Assembly: GCF_003426815.1 (NCBI RefSeq)
Contig: NZ_QKYK01000006.1
Location: forward strand, 124,001 to 188,000
Length of the DNA: 64,000 nucleotides
Origin: Desertimonas flava
GTDB taxonomy: Bacteria > Actinomycetota > Acidimicrobiia > Acidimicrobiales > Ilumatobacteraceae
Direction of reading: 5' to 3'
Made by a program: the position numbers and the translations under genes. The notes beneath the pieces were generated by a model. That model had not been told where the DNA came from. It ran no database searches and saw only the letters and a list, made by a program, of their open reading frames with translations. Positions 8,394-15,744 of the stretch are shown piece after piece. Each line of letters opens with the position of its first letter. The stretch's first letter is position 1.

Positions 8394-9271
8394 CGGCGGT
8401 CGCCATCGCGGCCACGCCGGCGCGCGGCGAGAGCCCGGCGCGGCGGTTCGTCCGCCGATTCCGGCACGATCGCGCCGCGATGACCGCCAGCGTCGTCCTG
8501 CTGGTCATCGTGGTGTGCGCCGTCGCCGCTCCCCTCCTGGCCCCGTACGACCCCGACGCGCAGTCCTTGACCGACCGGCTGCAGGCCTTCAACGGCGATC
8601 ACTGGCTGGGCACGGACGACCTCGGTCGCGATGTGCTGTCCCGGCTGCTGTTCGCCTCCAGGGTCTCGCTGATCGCCGCCGTCCAGGCCACCGCCGTCGG
8701 CGTGGTGCTCGGCGTGCCGACCGGCCTCGTCGCCGGCTACGCCCGGGGCGTGATCGACAACGTGCTCGGCCGCATCGCCGACGCGATGATGTCGATCCCC
8801 GCCCTGCTTCTCGCCCTGGCCATCGTCGGCGTGCTCGAGCCCAACCTCACCAGCGCGATGATCGCGATCGGCATCGTGTACGCCCCACGCCTGTTCCGCA
8901 TCACGCGGTCGGCCGCGCTGTCGGTCCGCGAGGAGACGTTCGTCGAGGCGGCGTGCAGCGTCGGGGCGGGGCCGTGGCGCATCGTCACCGGCCACGTGCT
9001 GCCCAACGTGCTCTCGCCGCTGATCGTCCAGGTGTCGCTCTCGATGGGCTTCGCCATCCTCTTCGAGGCCAGCATCAGCTTCCTCGGCCTCGGCGTGCAG
9101 CCCCCCGATGCGTCGTGGGGTTCGATGCTGGGTCGCTCGACACGCTTCTTCGAGCAGAGCCCGCATCTCGTCGTCGTGCCGGGCGTGATGATCCTCGTCA
9201 CCGTCCTCGCCTTCAACGTGATCGGCGACGGCATCCGCGACTCGCTCGGCACGGAGGTGCGGCGCGGATGA
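8390..9271 (+). CDS. ABC transporter permease, DppC/OppC type
   Basis: 293 aa inner-membrane permease. A short N-terminal cytoplasmic arm is followed by a first membrane helix (VVLLVIVVCAVAAPLLAPYDPD near residue 34) and the OppC-type signature HWLGTDDLGRDVLSRLLFASRVSL near residue 73. The EAA loop reads REETFVEAACSVGAGPWRIVTGHVLPN near residue 181. I chose the GTG at 8390, which overlaps the upstream stop by 4 nt (GTGA); this gives the family's usual length. Its own stop overlaps the next gene's ATG (ATGA), so the operon is tightly coupled. Confidence 0.9.
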   Translation: MTAVAIAATPARGESPARRFVRRFRHDRAAMTASVVLLVIVVCAVAAPLLAPYDPDAQSLTDRLQAFNGDHWLGTDDLGRDVLSRLLFASRVSLIAAVQATAVGVVLGVPTGLVAGYARGVIDNVLGRIADAMMSIPALLLALAIVGVLEPNLTSAMIAIGIVYAPRLFRITRSAALSVREETFVEAACSVGAGPWRIVTGHVLPNVLSPLIVQVSLSMGFAILFEASISFLGLGVQPPDASWGSMLGRSTRFFEQSPHLVVVPGVMILVTVLAFNVIGDGIRDSLGTEVRRG

Positions 9272-10344
9272 GTGCCGACGACGCCCGGACCACCCCTCCC
9301 ACCGCCGACAGCGTCACCGTCGGGCGGTCGCCGCTGTTGTCGGTCGAGCACCTCGAGGTTCGCTTCGCCACCGAGTACGGCGTCGTCCCCGTCGTCGAAG
9401 ACGTGTCGTTTCACGTCGAGCCGGGCGAGATCGTCGGACTCGTCGGCGAGTCGGGGTGCGGCAAGTCGGTGACCTCGCTCGCCATCATGCGGCTGATCCC
9501 GTCGCCGCCCGGCCGCATCACCGCCGGCCGGATCGTCTTCGAGGGCCGCGACCTCCTCACCCTGACCGAGCACGAGATGCAATCGGTGCGCGGTGACCGG
9601 ATGGCGATGGTGTTCCAGGAGCCGATGACCAGCCTCGACCCGGCGTTCAAGGTCGGCGAGCAGATCGCCTCGACCTACCGCCGCCATTGCGGCGGCACGA
9701 AACGAGCGGCCTGGGAGCGAGCGGTCGAGGTGCTCGACCTCGTCGGCATCCCCGGCGCGCGGGCGCGGGCAGGCGACTACCCGCACACGTTCTCGGGAGG
9801 CATGCGCCAGCGGGTGATGATCGCCATGGCCCTCTCGTGCGGGCCGTCGCTGCTGATCGCCGACGAGCCGACCACGGCGCTGGACGTGACCATCCAGGCG
9901 CAGGTGCTCGATCTCCTGCGCGACCTCCAGTCGCGCCTCGGCATGGCCGTCGTCTTCGTCACCCACGACCTCGGTGTGGTGTCGGAGATGTGCGACCGGG
10001 TCGTCGTCATGTACGCCGGGCAGGTGGTCGAGTCGGCGCCCACGCGCGAGCTGTTCGACGATCCGGCGCACCCCTACACCCACGGCCTGCTCGACTGCCT
10101 GCCGTCCGAGCACATCGGCGAGCGCCTGCGCCCGATCCCGGGTTTCGTGCCGCCGGCGGGTCAGATGCCGGCGGGATGTCGATTCCACCCGCGGTGCCCG
10201 CACGCGCAGCCCGGTCGTTGCGACACCGACGCCGTCGTCCTCGGTCCGGCCGGACCCGGGCGCCTCGCCCGATGTGTCCGCATCGGCGAACTCGTCCGCG
10301 AGGAGGCCGCCTCGCCGCTCGTCACGGACGGGGCGGTGCGATGA
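9268..10344 (+). CDS. ABC transporter ATP-binding protein, DppD/OppD type
   Basis: 358 aa ATPase of the oligopeptide/nickel importer. Walker A GESGCGKS near residue 63, Q-loop [10 protein letters not shown] near 119, ABC signature FSGGMRQR near 175, Walker [13 protein letters not shown] near 195 and switch histidine VTHDLG near 232 are all present. The C-terminal oligopeptide-transporter domain has the [15 protein letters not shown] cysteines that resemble the Fe-S or metal site seen in this family. ATG at 9268 overlaps the permease stop by 4 nt. A paralogous ATPase follows with the same overlap. Confidence 0.93.
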   Translation: MSADDARTTPPTADSVTVGRSPLLSVEHLEVRFATEYGVVPVVEDVSFHVEPGEIVGLVGESGCGKSVTSLAIMRLIPSPPGRITAGRIVFEGRDLLTLTEHEMQSVRGDRMAMVFQEPMTSLDPAFKVGEQIASTYRRHCGGTKRAAWERAVEVLDLVGIPGARARAGDYPHTFSGGMRQRVMIAMALSCGPSLLIADEPTTALDVTIQAQVLDLLRDLQSRLGMAVVFVTHDLGVVSEMCDRVVVMYAGQVVESAPTRELFDDPAHPYTHGLLDCLPSEHIGERLRPIPGFVPPAGQMPAGCRFHPRCPHAQPGRCDTDAVVLGPAGPGRLARCVRIGELVREEAASPLVTDGAVR

Positions 10345-11474
10345 CCGTCACCCTCGAGGCCTCCGGCCTGGTCAAGTCGTTCATCGCCCGCCGGGACGTG
10401 CTCGGTCGCCCGACCCGGCGGGTCGCAGCCGTCGCCGACGTCTCGCTCGCGGTCGGTGCGGGTGAGACCCTCGGTCTGGTCGGCGAGTCGGGCTCGGGCA
10501 AGTCGACGGTGGGCCGGCTGGTCGCCCAGCTCATCTCCGCCGATGCCGGGACCGTTCAGCTCGCCGGCCGCGACCTCGGTGCGCTGCGCGGCAGGCAGCT
10601 GAGGCAGGCCCGGCGCGACGTGCAGGTGGTCTTCCAGGATCCGTTCGCGTCACTCGATCCGTCGTGGATCGTCGGCAACATCGTCACCGAGGGGCTGCGG
10701 GCCCAGCGCCTCGTCGCCCGCGGCGATCGCGAGGAGCGGGCGGTGGAGCTGCTCGAGCTCGTCGGGCTGCGGGCCGACCACGTCCGCCGATATCCCTACG
10801 AGTTCTCGGGCGGGCAGCGTCAGCGCATCGCCATCGCCCGGGCGCTCGCCCTCGAGCCCAAGGTGTTGATCTGCGACGAGGCGGTGTCAGCGCTCGACGT
10901 GTCCACCCAGGCAGCGATCCTCGTCACGCTCGAGGACCTGCAGGACCGCCTCGGGCTCAGCTACCTGTTCATCTCGCACGACCTCGGAGTCGTCCGCCAC
11001 GTCAGCGACCGCATCGCCGTGATGTATCTCGGCCGCATCGTCGAGACCGGGCCCGCCGCCGAGATCTACGACGATCCGCGGCACCCCTACACCCAGGCCC
11101 TGCTGTCGGCGATCCCTCAGGTGCGTACGGCGCGGCGCGAGCGCATCGCCCTGTCCGGCGACCTTCCTGACCCGAGCGACCCGCCCACCGGCTGCGCCTT
11201 CCACACCCGCTGCCCGGTCGTCATCGAACGCTGCCGGACCGAGCGCCCCGCCCTCGGTCCCGTCGCCGGTTCGCCGGGACGGGTGGCGGCGTGCCACCTC
11301 GTCGCCGACCACAGCAGTCCGCCCCCCACCGACCTCGACCATCCCACCGATCCCACCGTCTATCTCGGCCCGGTCCCGAACCGGGCCAAGGAGGAGCCAT
11401 GTCCGACCACCACGCCGCCCACGCCGCCCACGTCAGTGTGCCCGCCGGGCCCGACACCAACGGCCACGTGCTGA
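10341..11474 (+). CDS. ABC transporter ATP-binding protein, DppF/OppF type
   Basis: 377 aa second ATPase of the importer. Walker A GESGSGKS near residue 48, Q-loop FQDPFASLDP near 99, signature FSGGQRQR near 155, Walker B VLICDEAVSALD near 175, H-loop ISHDLG. The Walker B region has DEAVSALD in place of the commoner DEPVSALD. C-terminal CAFHTRCPVVIERC motif is present. After the normal family end (ACHLV) a further 45-residue Pro/Thr-rich tail runs to 11474 and overlaps the start of the MBL-fold gene by 76 nt in another frame; the tail is probably a by-product of the overlap. ATG at 10341 overlaps the previous stop (ATGA). Confidence 0.92.
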   Translation: MTVTLEASGLVKSFIARRDVLGRPTRRVAAVADVSLAVGAGETLGLVGESGSGKSTVGRLVAQLISADAGTVQLAGRDLGALRGRQLRQARRDVQVVFQDPFASLDPSWIVGNIVTEGLRAQRLVARGDREERAVELLELVGLRADHVRRYPYEFSGGQRQRIAIARALALEPKVLICDEAVSALDVSTQAAILVTLEDLQDRLGLSYLFISHDLGVVRHVSDRIAVMYLGRIVETGPAAEIYDDPRHPYTQALLSAIPQVRTARRERIALSGDLPDPSDPPTGCAFHTRCPVVIERCRTERPALGPVAGSPGRVAACHLVADHSSPPPTDLDHPTDPTVYLGPVPNRAKEEPCPTTTPPTPPTSVCPPGPTPTATC

Positions 11475-12439
11475 CCGACCAGCATCTCGCCCACCTGCAC
11501 CCCGGCACCATCTACAAGAAGGGCCTCCACGAGGTCGGGGACGGGTGCTTCGCATGGCTCGAACCCGACGGCAGCTGGGGCTGGAGCAACGCCGGTCTCA
11601 TCACCGGCGACGGCGTGTCGATCCTCGTCGACACGCTCTTCGACGTGCCACTCACCCGCAACATGCTCGACGGCATGGCGTCGATCACGTCGACCAAGCC
11701 GATCTCCACGGTGTTCAACACGCACTCGAACGGCGACCACTGGTTCGGCAACCAATTGCTCGCCGATCGCGAGATCATCGCCTCGGCCAAGGCCGCGGCC
11801 GAGATGCCCGAGGCCGGACCGGAGCGCCTCGTCGCCTTGCGCGAGCTGCCCGGACCAACGGGCGACTTCGCACGCGAGATCTTCGGCCCGTTCGACTGGA
11901 CCGACTGCACGCCGGCGCTGCCGACGCGGACGTTCGACAAACAGCTCGATCTGCAGATCGGCGGCGTCGACGTCGTGCTCTACGAGCTCGGGCCGGCCCA
12001 CACCAATGGCGACACCGTCGCGTGGGTCCCGTCGACCAAGACGTTGTATGCCGGCGACCTGCTCTTCATCGGCGGTACCCCGATCATCTGGGCCGGCCCA
12101 CTCTCCAACTGGGTGGCGGCGTGCGACTTCATGCTGTCGCTCGAGCCCGAGTTCGTGGTGCCCGGGCACGGCCCCGTGACTGACGCCGGCGGCATCCAGG
12201 TCGTGCGTGACTACCTCACGTACGTCGACACGGAGAGTCGCAAGCGCTTCGAGGCCGGCATGAGCGCCGAGGAGGCGATCCAGGACATCGATCTCGGCGA
12301 CTTCGGCCTGCTGGCCGAGCACGGCCGCATCGCCCAGAACGTGCTCTCGGTGTTCTACGAGCTCGACCCGGAGACGCGCCGCCGCGACGTGCTCGAGGTG
12401 TTCGCCGAGATCGGCCGCCTCGAGGGCTTCACCGGCTGA
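11399..12439 (+). CDS. MBL-fold metallo-hydrolase
   Basis: 346 aa metallo-beta-lactamase-fold hydrolase. The metal motif, normally HxHxDH, reads THSNGDHWFGN near residue 115, with Asn where the second His usually stands; later ligands look kept in GPAHTNGD (near 199), AGDLLF (near 219) and PGHGPV (near 259). The HSNGDH form occurs in a distinct MBL subgroup, so the protein is probably active but may bind metal differently. N-terminus is His-rich (MSDHHAAHAAH). ATG at 11399 is preceded by AAGGAGG with good spacing, inside the tail of the ATPase gene, so it is the last gene of the importer operon. Likely hydrolyses an ester, lactone or thioester in this pathway (inference). Confidence 0.85.
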   Translation: MSDHHAAHAAHVSVPAGPDTNGHVLTDQHLAHLHPGTIYKKGLHEVGDGCFAWLEPDGSWGWSNAGLITGDGVSILVDTLFDVPLTRNMLDGMASITSTKPISTVFNTHSNGDHWFGNQLLADREIIASAKAAAEMPEAGPERLVALRELPGPTGDFAREIFGPFDWTDCTPALPTRTFDKQLDLQIGGVDVVLYELGPAHTNGDTVAWVPSTKTLYAGDLLFIGGTPIIWAGPLSNWVAACDFMLSLEPEFVVPGHGPVTDAGGIQVVRDYLTYVDTESRKRFEAGMSAEEAIQDIDLGDFGLLAEHGRIAQNVLSVFYELDPETRRRDVLEVFAEIGRLEGFTG

Positions 12440-12458
12440 CCATCAACGCCGCCGCCGG

Positions 12459-12491
12459 GTCCCGAGATAGTGCCAGGCACTATCTCGGGAC
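12459..12491. repeat. palindromic hairpin IR3, TGCCAGGCA-core family
   Basis: Perfect 16-bp arms around a central A at 12475. Centre AGTGCCAGGCACT, outer arm GTCCCGAGAT. It lies between the convergent 3' ends of the MBL-fold gene and the second ligase gene. Only the central nine bases match IR1 and IR2; the outer stem is different yet still perfectly paired. Confidence 0.9.
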
Positions 12492-12509
12492 TCCTCGCAT
12501 GGAGTCAGC

Positions 12510-14063
12510 TCAGTTCTGGCCGTCGGGGCCGAGCAGCCGCTGCAGGTCCCGCTTGAGCACTTTGCCGAGCGTGTTGCGGGGGAGCTCGTCGATGACGACG
12601 AGACGCTTGGGCACCTTGTAGTCGGCGAGCCGCTCGGCGGCCCAGGCCAGCAACTCGTCAGGGGTCGCGTCGTCGCCGGGCTGCAGCACGACGAAGGCGA
12701 CGATCTCCTCGTCGCCGGCGGCATTGGCCGCCCCGACGACCGACGCGTCGAGCACCGACACGTGCTCGTAGAGCACCCGCTCGATCTCCGGCGCCGACAC
12801 GTTGTCGACGCCCGGCTTGATCAGTTCCACGGCTCGTCCGAGGAAGCGGAAGCTGCCGTCGGGCTCCTGCACCATGCGATCGCCGGTGCGCAGCCACCCG
12901 TCGCGGAGCACGAGGGCCGTCTCCTCGGGACGGCGGTAGTACCCCGCCATGAGCGTCCGGCCCGGCTCCCCCTGGACGACCAGCTCGCCGTCCACGCCGG
13001 GCGCGACGTCACGGCCGGCCCGATCGACGAGCTTCACCGTGGCCCACAGCGCCGCCCGGCCGAGCACGTCGGCGTCGCGCGGCCCGTACGGAGCGTCGGC
13101 GATCGTCGGGGCGATCGTCTCGGTGAGGCCGTACACCTGCACCGCCGGAGCGTCGAAGCGCGCTTCGATCTGCTCCCGTTCGACGGACGTGAGGTGCTGG
13201 GCGAACAGGAACAAACGCAGCGTCGACGGCGCGGCGTGCGCGGGTGGGTCGACCGACAGGAGGCTGCGGGCATGGACGGCGAACAGGCTCGAGAGCGTCG
13301 CACCGGTCGCATCGACGGCGGCGTCCCACGAGCCCGGGTCGAACCGGTCGAGCAGGGCGACCGAGGCCTGCGACGAGATGGCCGACATCAGCGAGTAGCC
13401 GAGAGCGTTGAGGTGGAACAGCGGCAGCGACACGAGCCACCGGTCGTCGGGGCGCAGCCGCACGTGGGCGGCGACCGCTTCACCGGAGAACAGCAGATTG
13501 CGATTGGAGAGCATCACGCCCTTGGGCCAGCCCGTCGTCCCGGACGTGTAGAGCACGGCGGCGAGGTCGCCGTCGCGCCCGTCATGGTCGGGGGCACTGG
13601 CCGGCTCGGCGTCGCGCAGATCCTCGAGGCGGCCGACGCCCTCGGGCGCGGTCGCCGCCCCGACGCTGATCACGTGGACGATCTCGGGAGCCATCTCGCG
13701 GGCGGCGAGCACGACGTCCACACCGATATCACCGACGATGCTCACAGCGCACTCGGCGTGCGACGCGATGTAGGCGACGTCGTCGGTCGTGGACGCCGGG
13801 CTGGTGGGCACGAGCACCCCGCCGAGCCGGTTGACGGCGAAGAGGCAGGCCACGAACTCGATGGAGTTCGCCAGCTGCACGTGCACCGCCGAGCCCGACC
13901 CGACACCCAGACCGGCCAGCGCCGCCGCCGTGCGATCGACCAGCGAGTCGACAGCGGCGTAGCTCCAGTGCGCTCCCCCACCCGCCACGTCGACCACGAA
14001 CGTCGCGTCGCCGGCGACGGCGGCAACCTCCCGGAGCCGCTGCGAGATCGTCACCGCCATCAT
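12510..14063 (-). CDS. AMP-forming acyl-CoA ligase (ANL superfamily), second of the island
   Basis: 517 aa. Motifs: TSGTTGWPKGV near residue 174, YGLTET near 312, the WLRTGDR aspartate near 392, and the A10 lysine in RNTLGKVLKRDL near 502. It resembles the ligase at 4037-5755 in layout and in the FAQHL/FAQNL segment before the adenine motif, so the two are probably paralogs working on related acids in one pathway. ATG at 14063 (a second ATG follows at once) has GGAGGGGGG immediately upstream, within the end of the GntR gene; the two overlap by 4 nt. Cytosolic. Substrate unknown. Confidence 0.9.
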   Translation of the reverse strand: MMAVTISQRLREVAAVAGDATFVVDVAGGGAHWSYAAVDSLVDRTAAALAGLGVGSGSAVHVQLANSIEFVACLFAVNRLGGVLVPTSPASTTDDVAYIASHAECAVSIVGDIGVDVVLAAREMAPEIVHVISVGAATAPEGVGRLEDLRDAEPASAPDHDGRDGDLAAVLYTSGTTGWPKGVMLSNRNLLFSGEAVAAHVRLRPDDRWLVSLPLFHLNALGYSLMSAISSQASVALLDRFDPGSWDAAVDATGATLSSLFAVHARSLLSVDPPAHAAPSTLRLFLFAQHLTSVEREQIEARFDAPAVQVYGLTETIAPTIADAPYGPRDADVLGRAALWATVKLVDRAGRDVAPGVDGELVVQGEPGRTLMAGYYRRPEETALVLRDGWLRTGDRMVQEPDGSFRFLGRAVELIKPGVDNVSAPEIERVLYEHVSVLDASVVGAANAAGDEEIVAFVVLQPGDDATPDELLAWAAERLADYKVPKRLVVIDELPRNTLGKVLKRDLQRLLGPDGQN

Positions 14064-14734
14064 CCCCCCTCCAGATGCGCATACCCCTCGGCGAACAACT
14101 CGATCTCGGCTCGGACAGCAGCCGCAGCCGGCTTGGCCTTCCCGCCCGTCGCCGCCGCCGCCAGACGACCGATCAGGTCGGCGAGATGCTCCCGGTCGAG
14201 ACTCTCGAGCGTCGCTGCCCGGTACCTGGCGTGCTGATCACGCACGGACGTGGCGTAGCGGCGCAGCCGGACTGAGTCGCAGGTGCTGGTGAGCGTGGCG
14301 TAGAAGGCGCGGTAGGCGTTCTCGCTGACCGCGACGACGTGGCGGCGCGCGCCGAGGGCGGCGGTCAGGTCGGCTGCCGACGATGCCACCGCCGCGACCC
14401 ACGTGTCCGACGGGTGCTCGAGCGCATGGACGACGCACGCCGGCTCGAGCAGCACGCGCAGCTCGGTGAGCTCGCGGCTGTCCGTCGCCGACAGCTCGGC
14501 GACCCGGGCGCCGCGCTGCGGGATGAACTCGACGAGGCCCTCTCCGGCGAAGCGATGGAGCGCTTCGCGCAGCGGCGTGGGGCTCACCTGGAAGCGCTCG
14601 GAGAGCTGCGCCGTCAGCAAGCGCTCGCCCGGTGCCAGCTCCCCGTTGAGCAATGCCGTGCGCAGTTGCTCCTCGACCCATTCGATACGGCTGATCGGAC
14701 CGTCGGCGATGACTGCCTCCTGCGGACGCGCCAC
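14060..14734 (-). CDS. GntR family transcriptional regulator, FadR/FCD subfamily
   Basis: 224 aa DNA-binding regulator. Winged helix-turn-helix at residues 15-75, with LLTAQLSERFQVSPTPLREALHRFAGEGLVEF being the GntR recognition region, and a C-terminal all-helical FCD effector domain (residues 85-215) that usually binds a small organic acid. First gene of an operon with the acyl-CoA ligase (4-nt overlap) and divergent from the SMP-30 gene. A 20-bp site in its upstream region (14752-14771) recurs in the divergent promoter of the ABC importer (5852-5871), so it probably controls itself, the importer, both ligases and the hydrolases. Confidence 0.9.
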   Translation of the reverse strand: MARPQEAVIADGPISRIEWVEEQLRTALLNGELAPGERLLTAQLSERFQVSPTPLREALHRFAGEGLVEFIPQRGARVAELSATDSRELTELRVLLEPACVVHALEHPSDTWVAAVASSAADLTAALGARRHVVAVSENAYRAFYATLTSTCDSVRLRRYATSVRDQHARYRAATLESLDREHLADLIGRLAAAATGGKAKPAAAAVRAEIELFAEGYAHLEGG

Positions 14735-14751
14735 CCGGACGGCGGCGGCGA

Positions 14752-14771
14752 TTTGACAATCTATCTGTTTC
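14752..14771. promoter_or_regulatory. candidate GntR operator, copy 2
   Basis: Plus strand reads TTTGACAATCTATCTGTTTC. The 10-mer GACAATCTAT and the flanking TT and TTTC match the site at 5852-5871. It lies in the 98-base divergent region between the GntR gene (minus, start 14734) and the SMP-30 gene (plus, start 14833), where an autoregulatory operator would be expected. Confidence 0.6.
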
Positions 14772-14832
14772 GCCCGAGGGGCCGCGTGGAAGACAGACGG
14801 CAGGGGACGTCGACGATCGTTACCCTGCGGGC

Positions 14833-15744
14833 GTGGCCAACCCCCCGATCGCGACGACGGACGTCGTCCTTCGCAACGTCGCCGACCTCATCGAGTGTCC
14901 GCTGTGGGACGAACGCTCCGGACGAGTCGTGTTCGTCGACTGCCTGGGCGCCCGCGTTCTCGACGTCGATCCCGCCGATCCGGCGTCGCTCAGGGTCCGC
15001 TACGACGACCTGGGGCCGGACGGCACCATCGTCGGGTTCGCCGGGTTGGCCGCCGACGACGGGCTCGTCGTCGGCTCCACCGGCGGCGTGTACCAGGTCG
15101 CTCCCGACGGCCAGATCACGCAGTTGGCCGATCCTCCCCCCGGCGCGCCCGACGACGTGCGCTTCAACGACGGCCGCGTCGACAGGCACGGACGTCTGTG
15201 GGCGGGCACGACCACGGCCGACCGGCGCCCGGGCGCCGGTCTGCTGGCACGGCTCGAGCCCGATGACGGCGACGGCTGGCGTTGGCACCCGGTGGTGCCG
15301 GGCGCCGCCCTGTCGAACGGCCTCGACTGGAGCGACGACGGCCGGACGTTGTACTACGCCGATTCGATGGCCACGCTCGTCACCCGCTACCGGTTGGACG
15401 ATGCCGGCCGCGACGTCATCGAGTCCGAGCCGTTCCTGTCGTACGACCTGCCGATCGGACCCGACGGCCTCGTCGTCGACGCCGAGGGGTTCGTGTGGGT
15501 CGCGGTGTGGGGGGCCGGCGAGGTGAGGCGCTACGACCCCGACGGCGAACTGGAGCGCGTGGTCGTGGTCCCGACGGCCAACGTCACCAGCTGCTGCTTC
15601 GGCGGGGCCGACCTCGACCTCCTCTTCATCACGTCCGAGGGACCCGTCGCCGACCAGGCCGCCGGTGGGCACCACGAGCTGGGCGGCTCGCTCTTCGTCA
15701 CCCAGCCCGGCGTCCGCGGCCGCCTGTCGCACCGGTTCGCATGA
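14833..15744 (+). CDS. SMP-30/gluconolactonase/LRE family protein
   Basis: 303 aa six-bladed beta-propeller lactonase, normal length. Divalent-metal ligands of the family are visible: Glu in LIECPLWDE near residue 21, Asn in LSNGLDWSDD near 158, Asp in GPDGLVVDAEG near 216. Such enzymes open sugar or other lactones; members also bind calcium. No signal peptide, so cytosolic. Start is GTG at 14833 (MANPPIATTD); ribosome-binding site is weak. Divergent from the GntR gene and next to its candidate operator. Its stop overlaps the start of a P-type ATPase (ATGA), an unusual pairing. Confidence 0.88.
   Translation: MANPPIATTDVVLRNVADLIECPLWDERSGRVVFVDCLGARVLDVDPADPASLRVRYDDLGPDGTIVGFAGLAADDGLVVGSTGGVYQVAPDGQITQLADPPPGAPDDVRFNDGRVDRHGRLWAGTTTADRRPGAGLLARLEPDDGDGWRWHPVVPGAALSNGLDWSDDGRTLYYADSMATLVTRYRLDDAGRDVIESEPFLSYDLPIGPDGLVVDAEGFVWVAVWGAGEVRRYDPDGELERVVVVPTANVTSCCFGGADLDLLFITSEGPVADQAAGGHHELGGSLFVTQPGVRGRLSHRFA

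Noticed and set aside
11291-11398. Longer N-terminus for the MBL-fold protein
   Set aside because: The extra residues are Pro/Arg/Ser-rich, overlap the ATPase domain end, and the ATG at 11399 has an ideal AAGGAGG.
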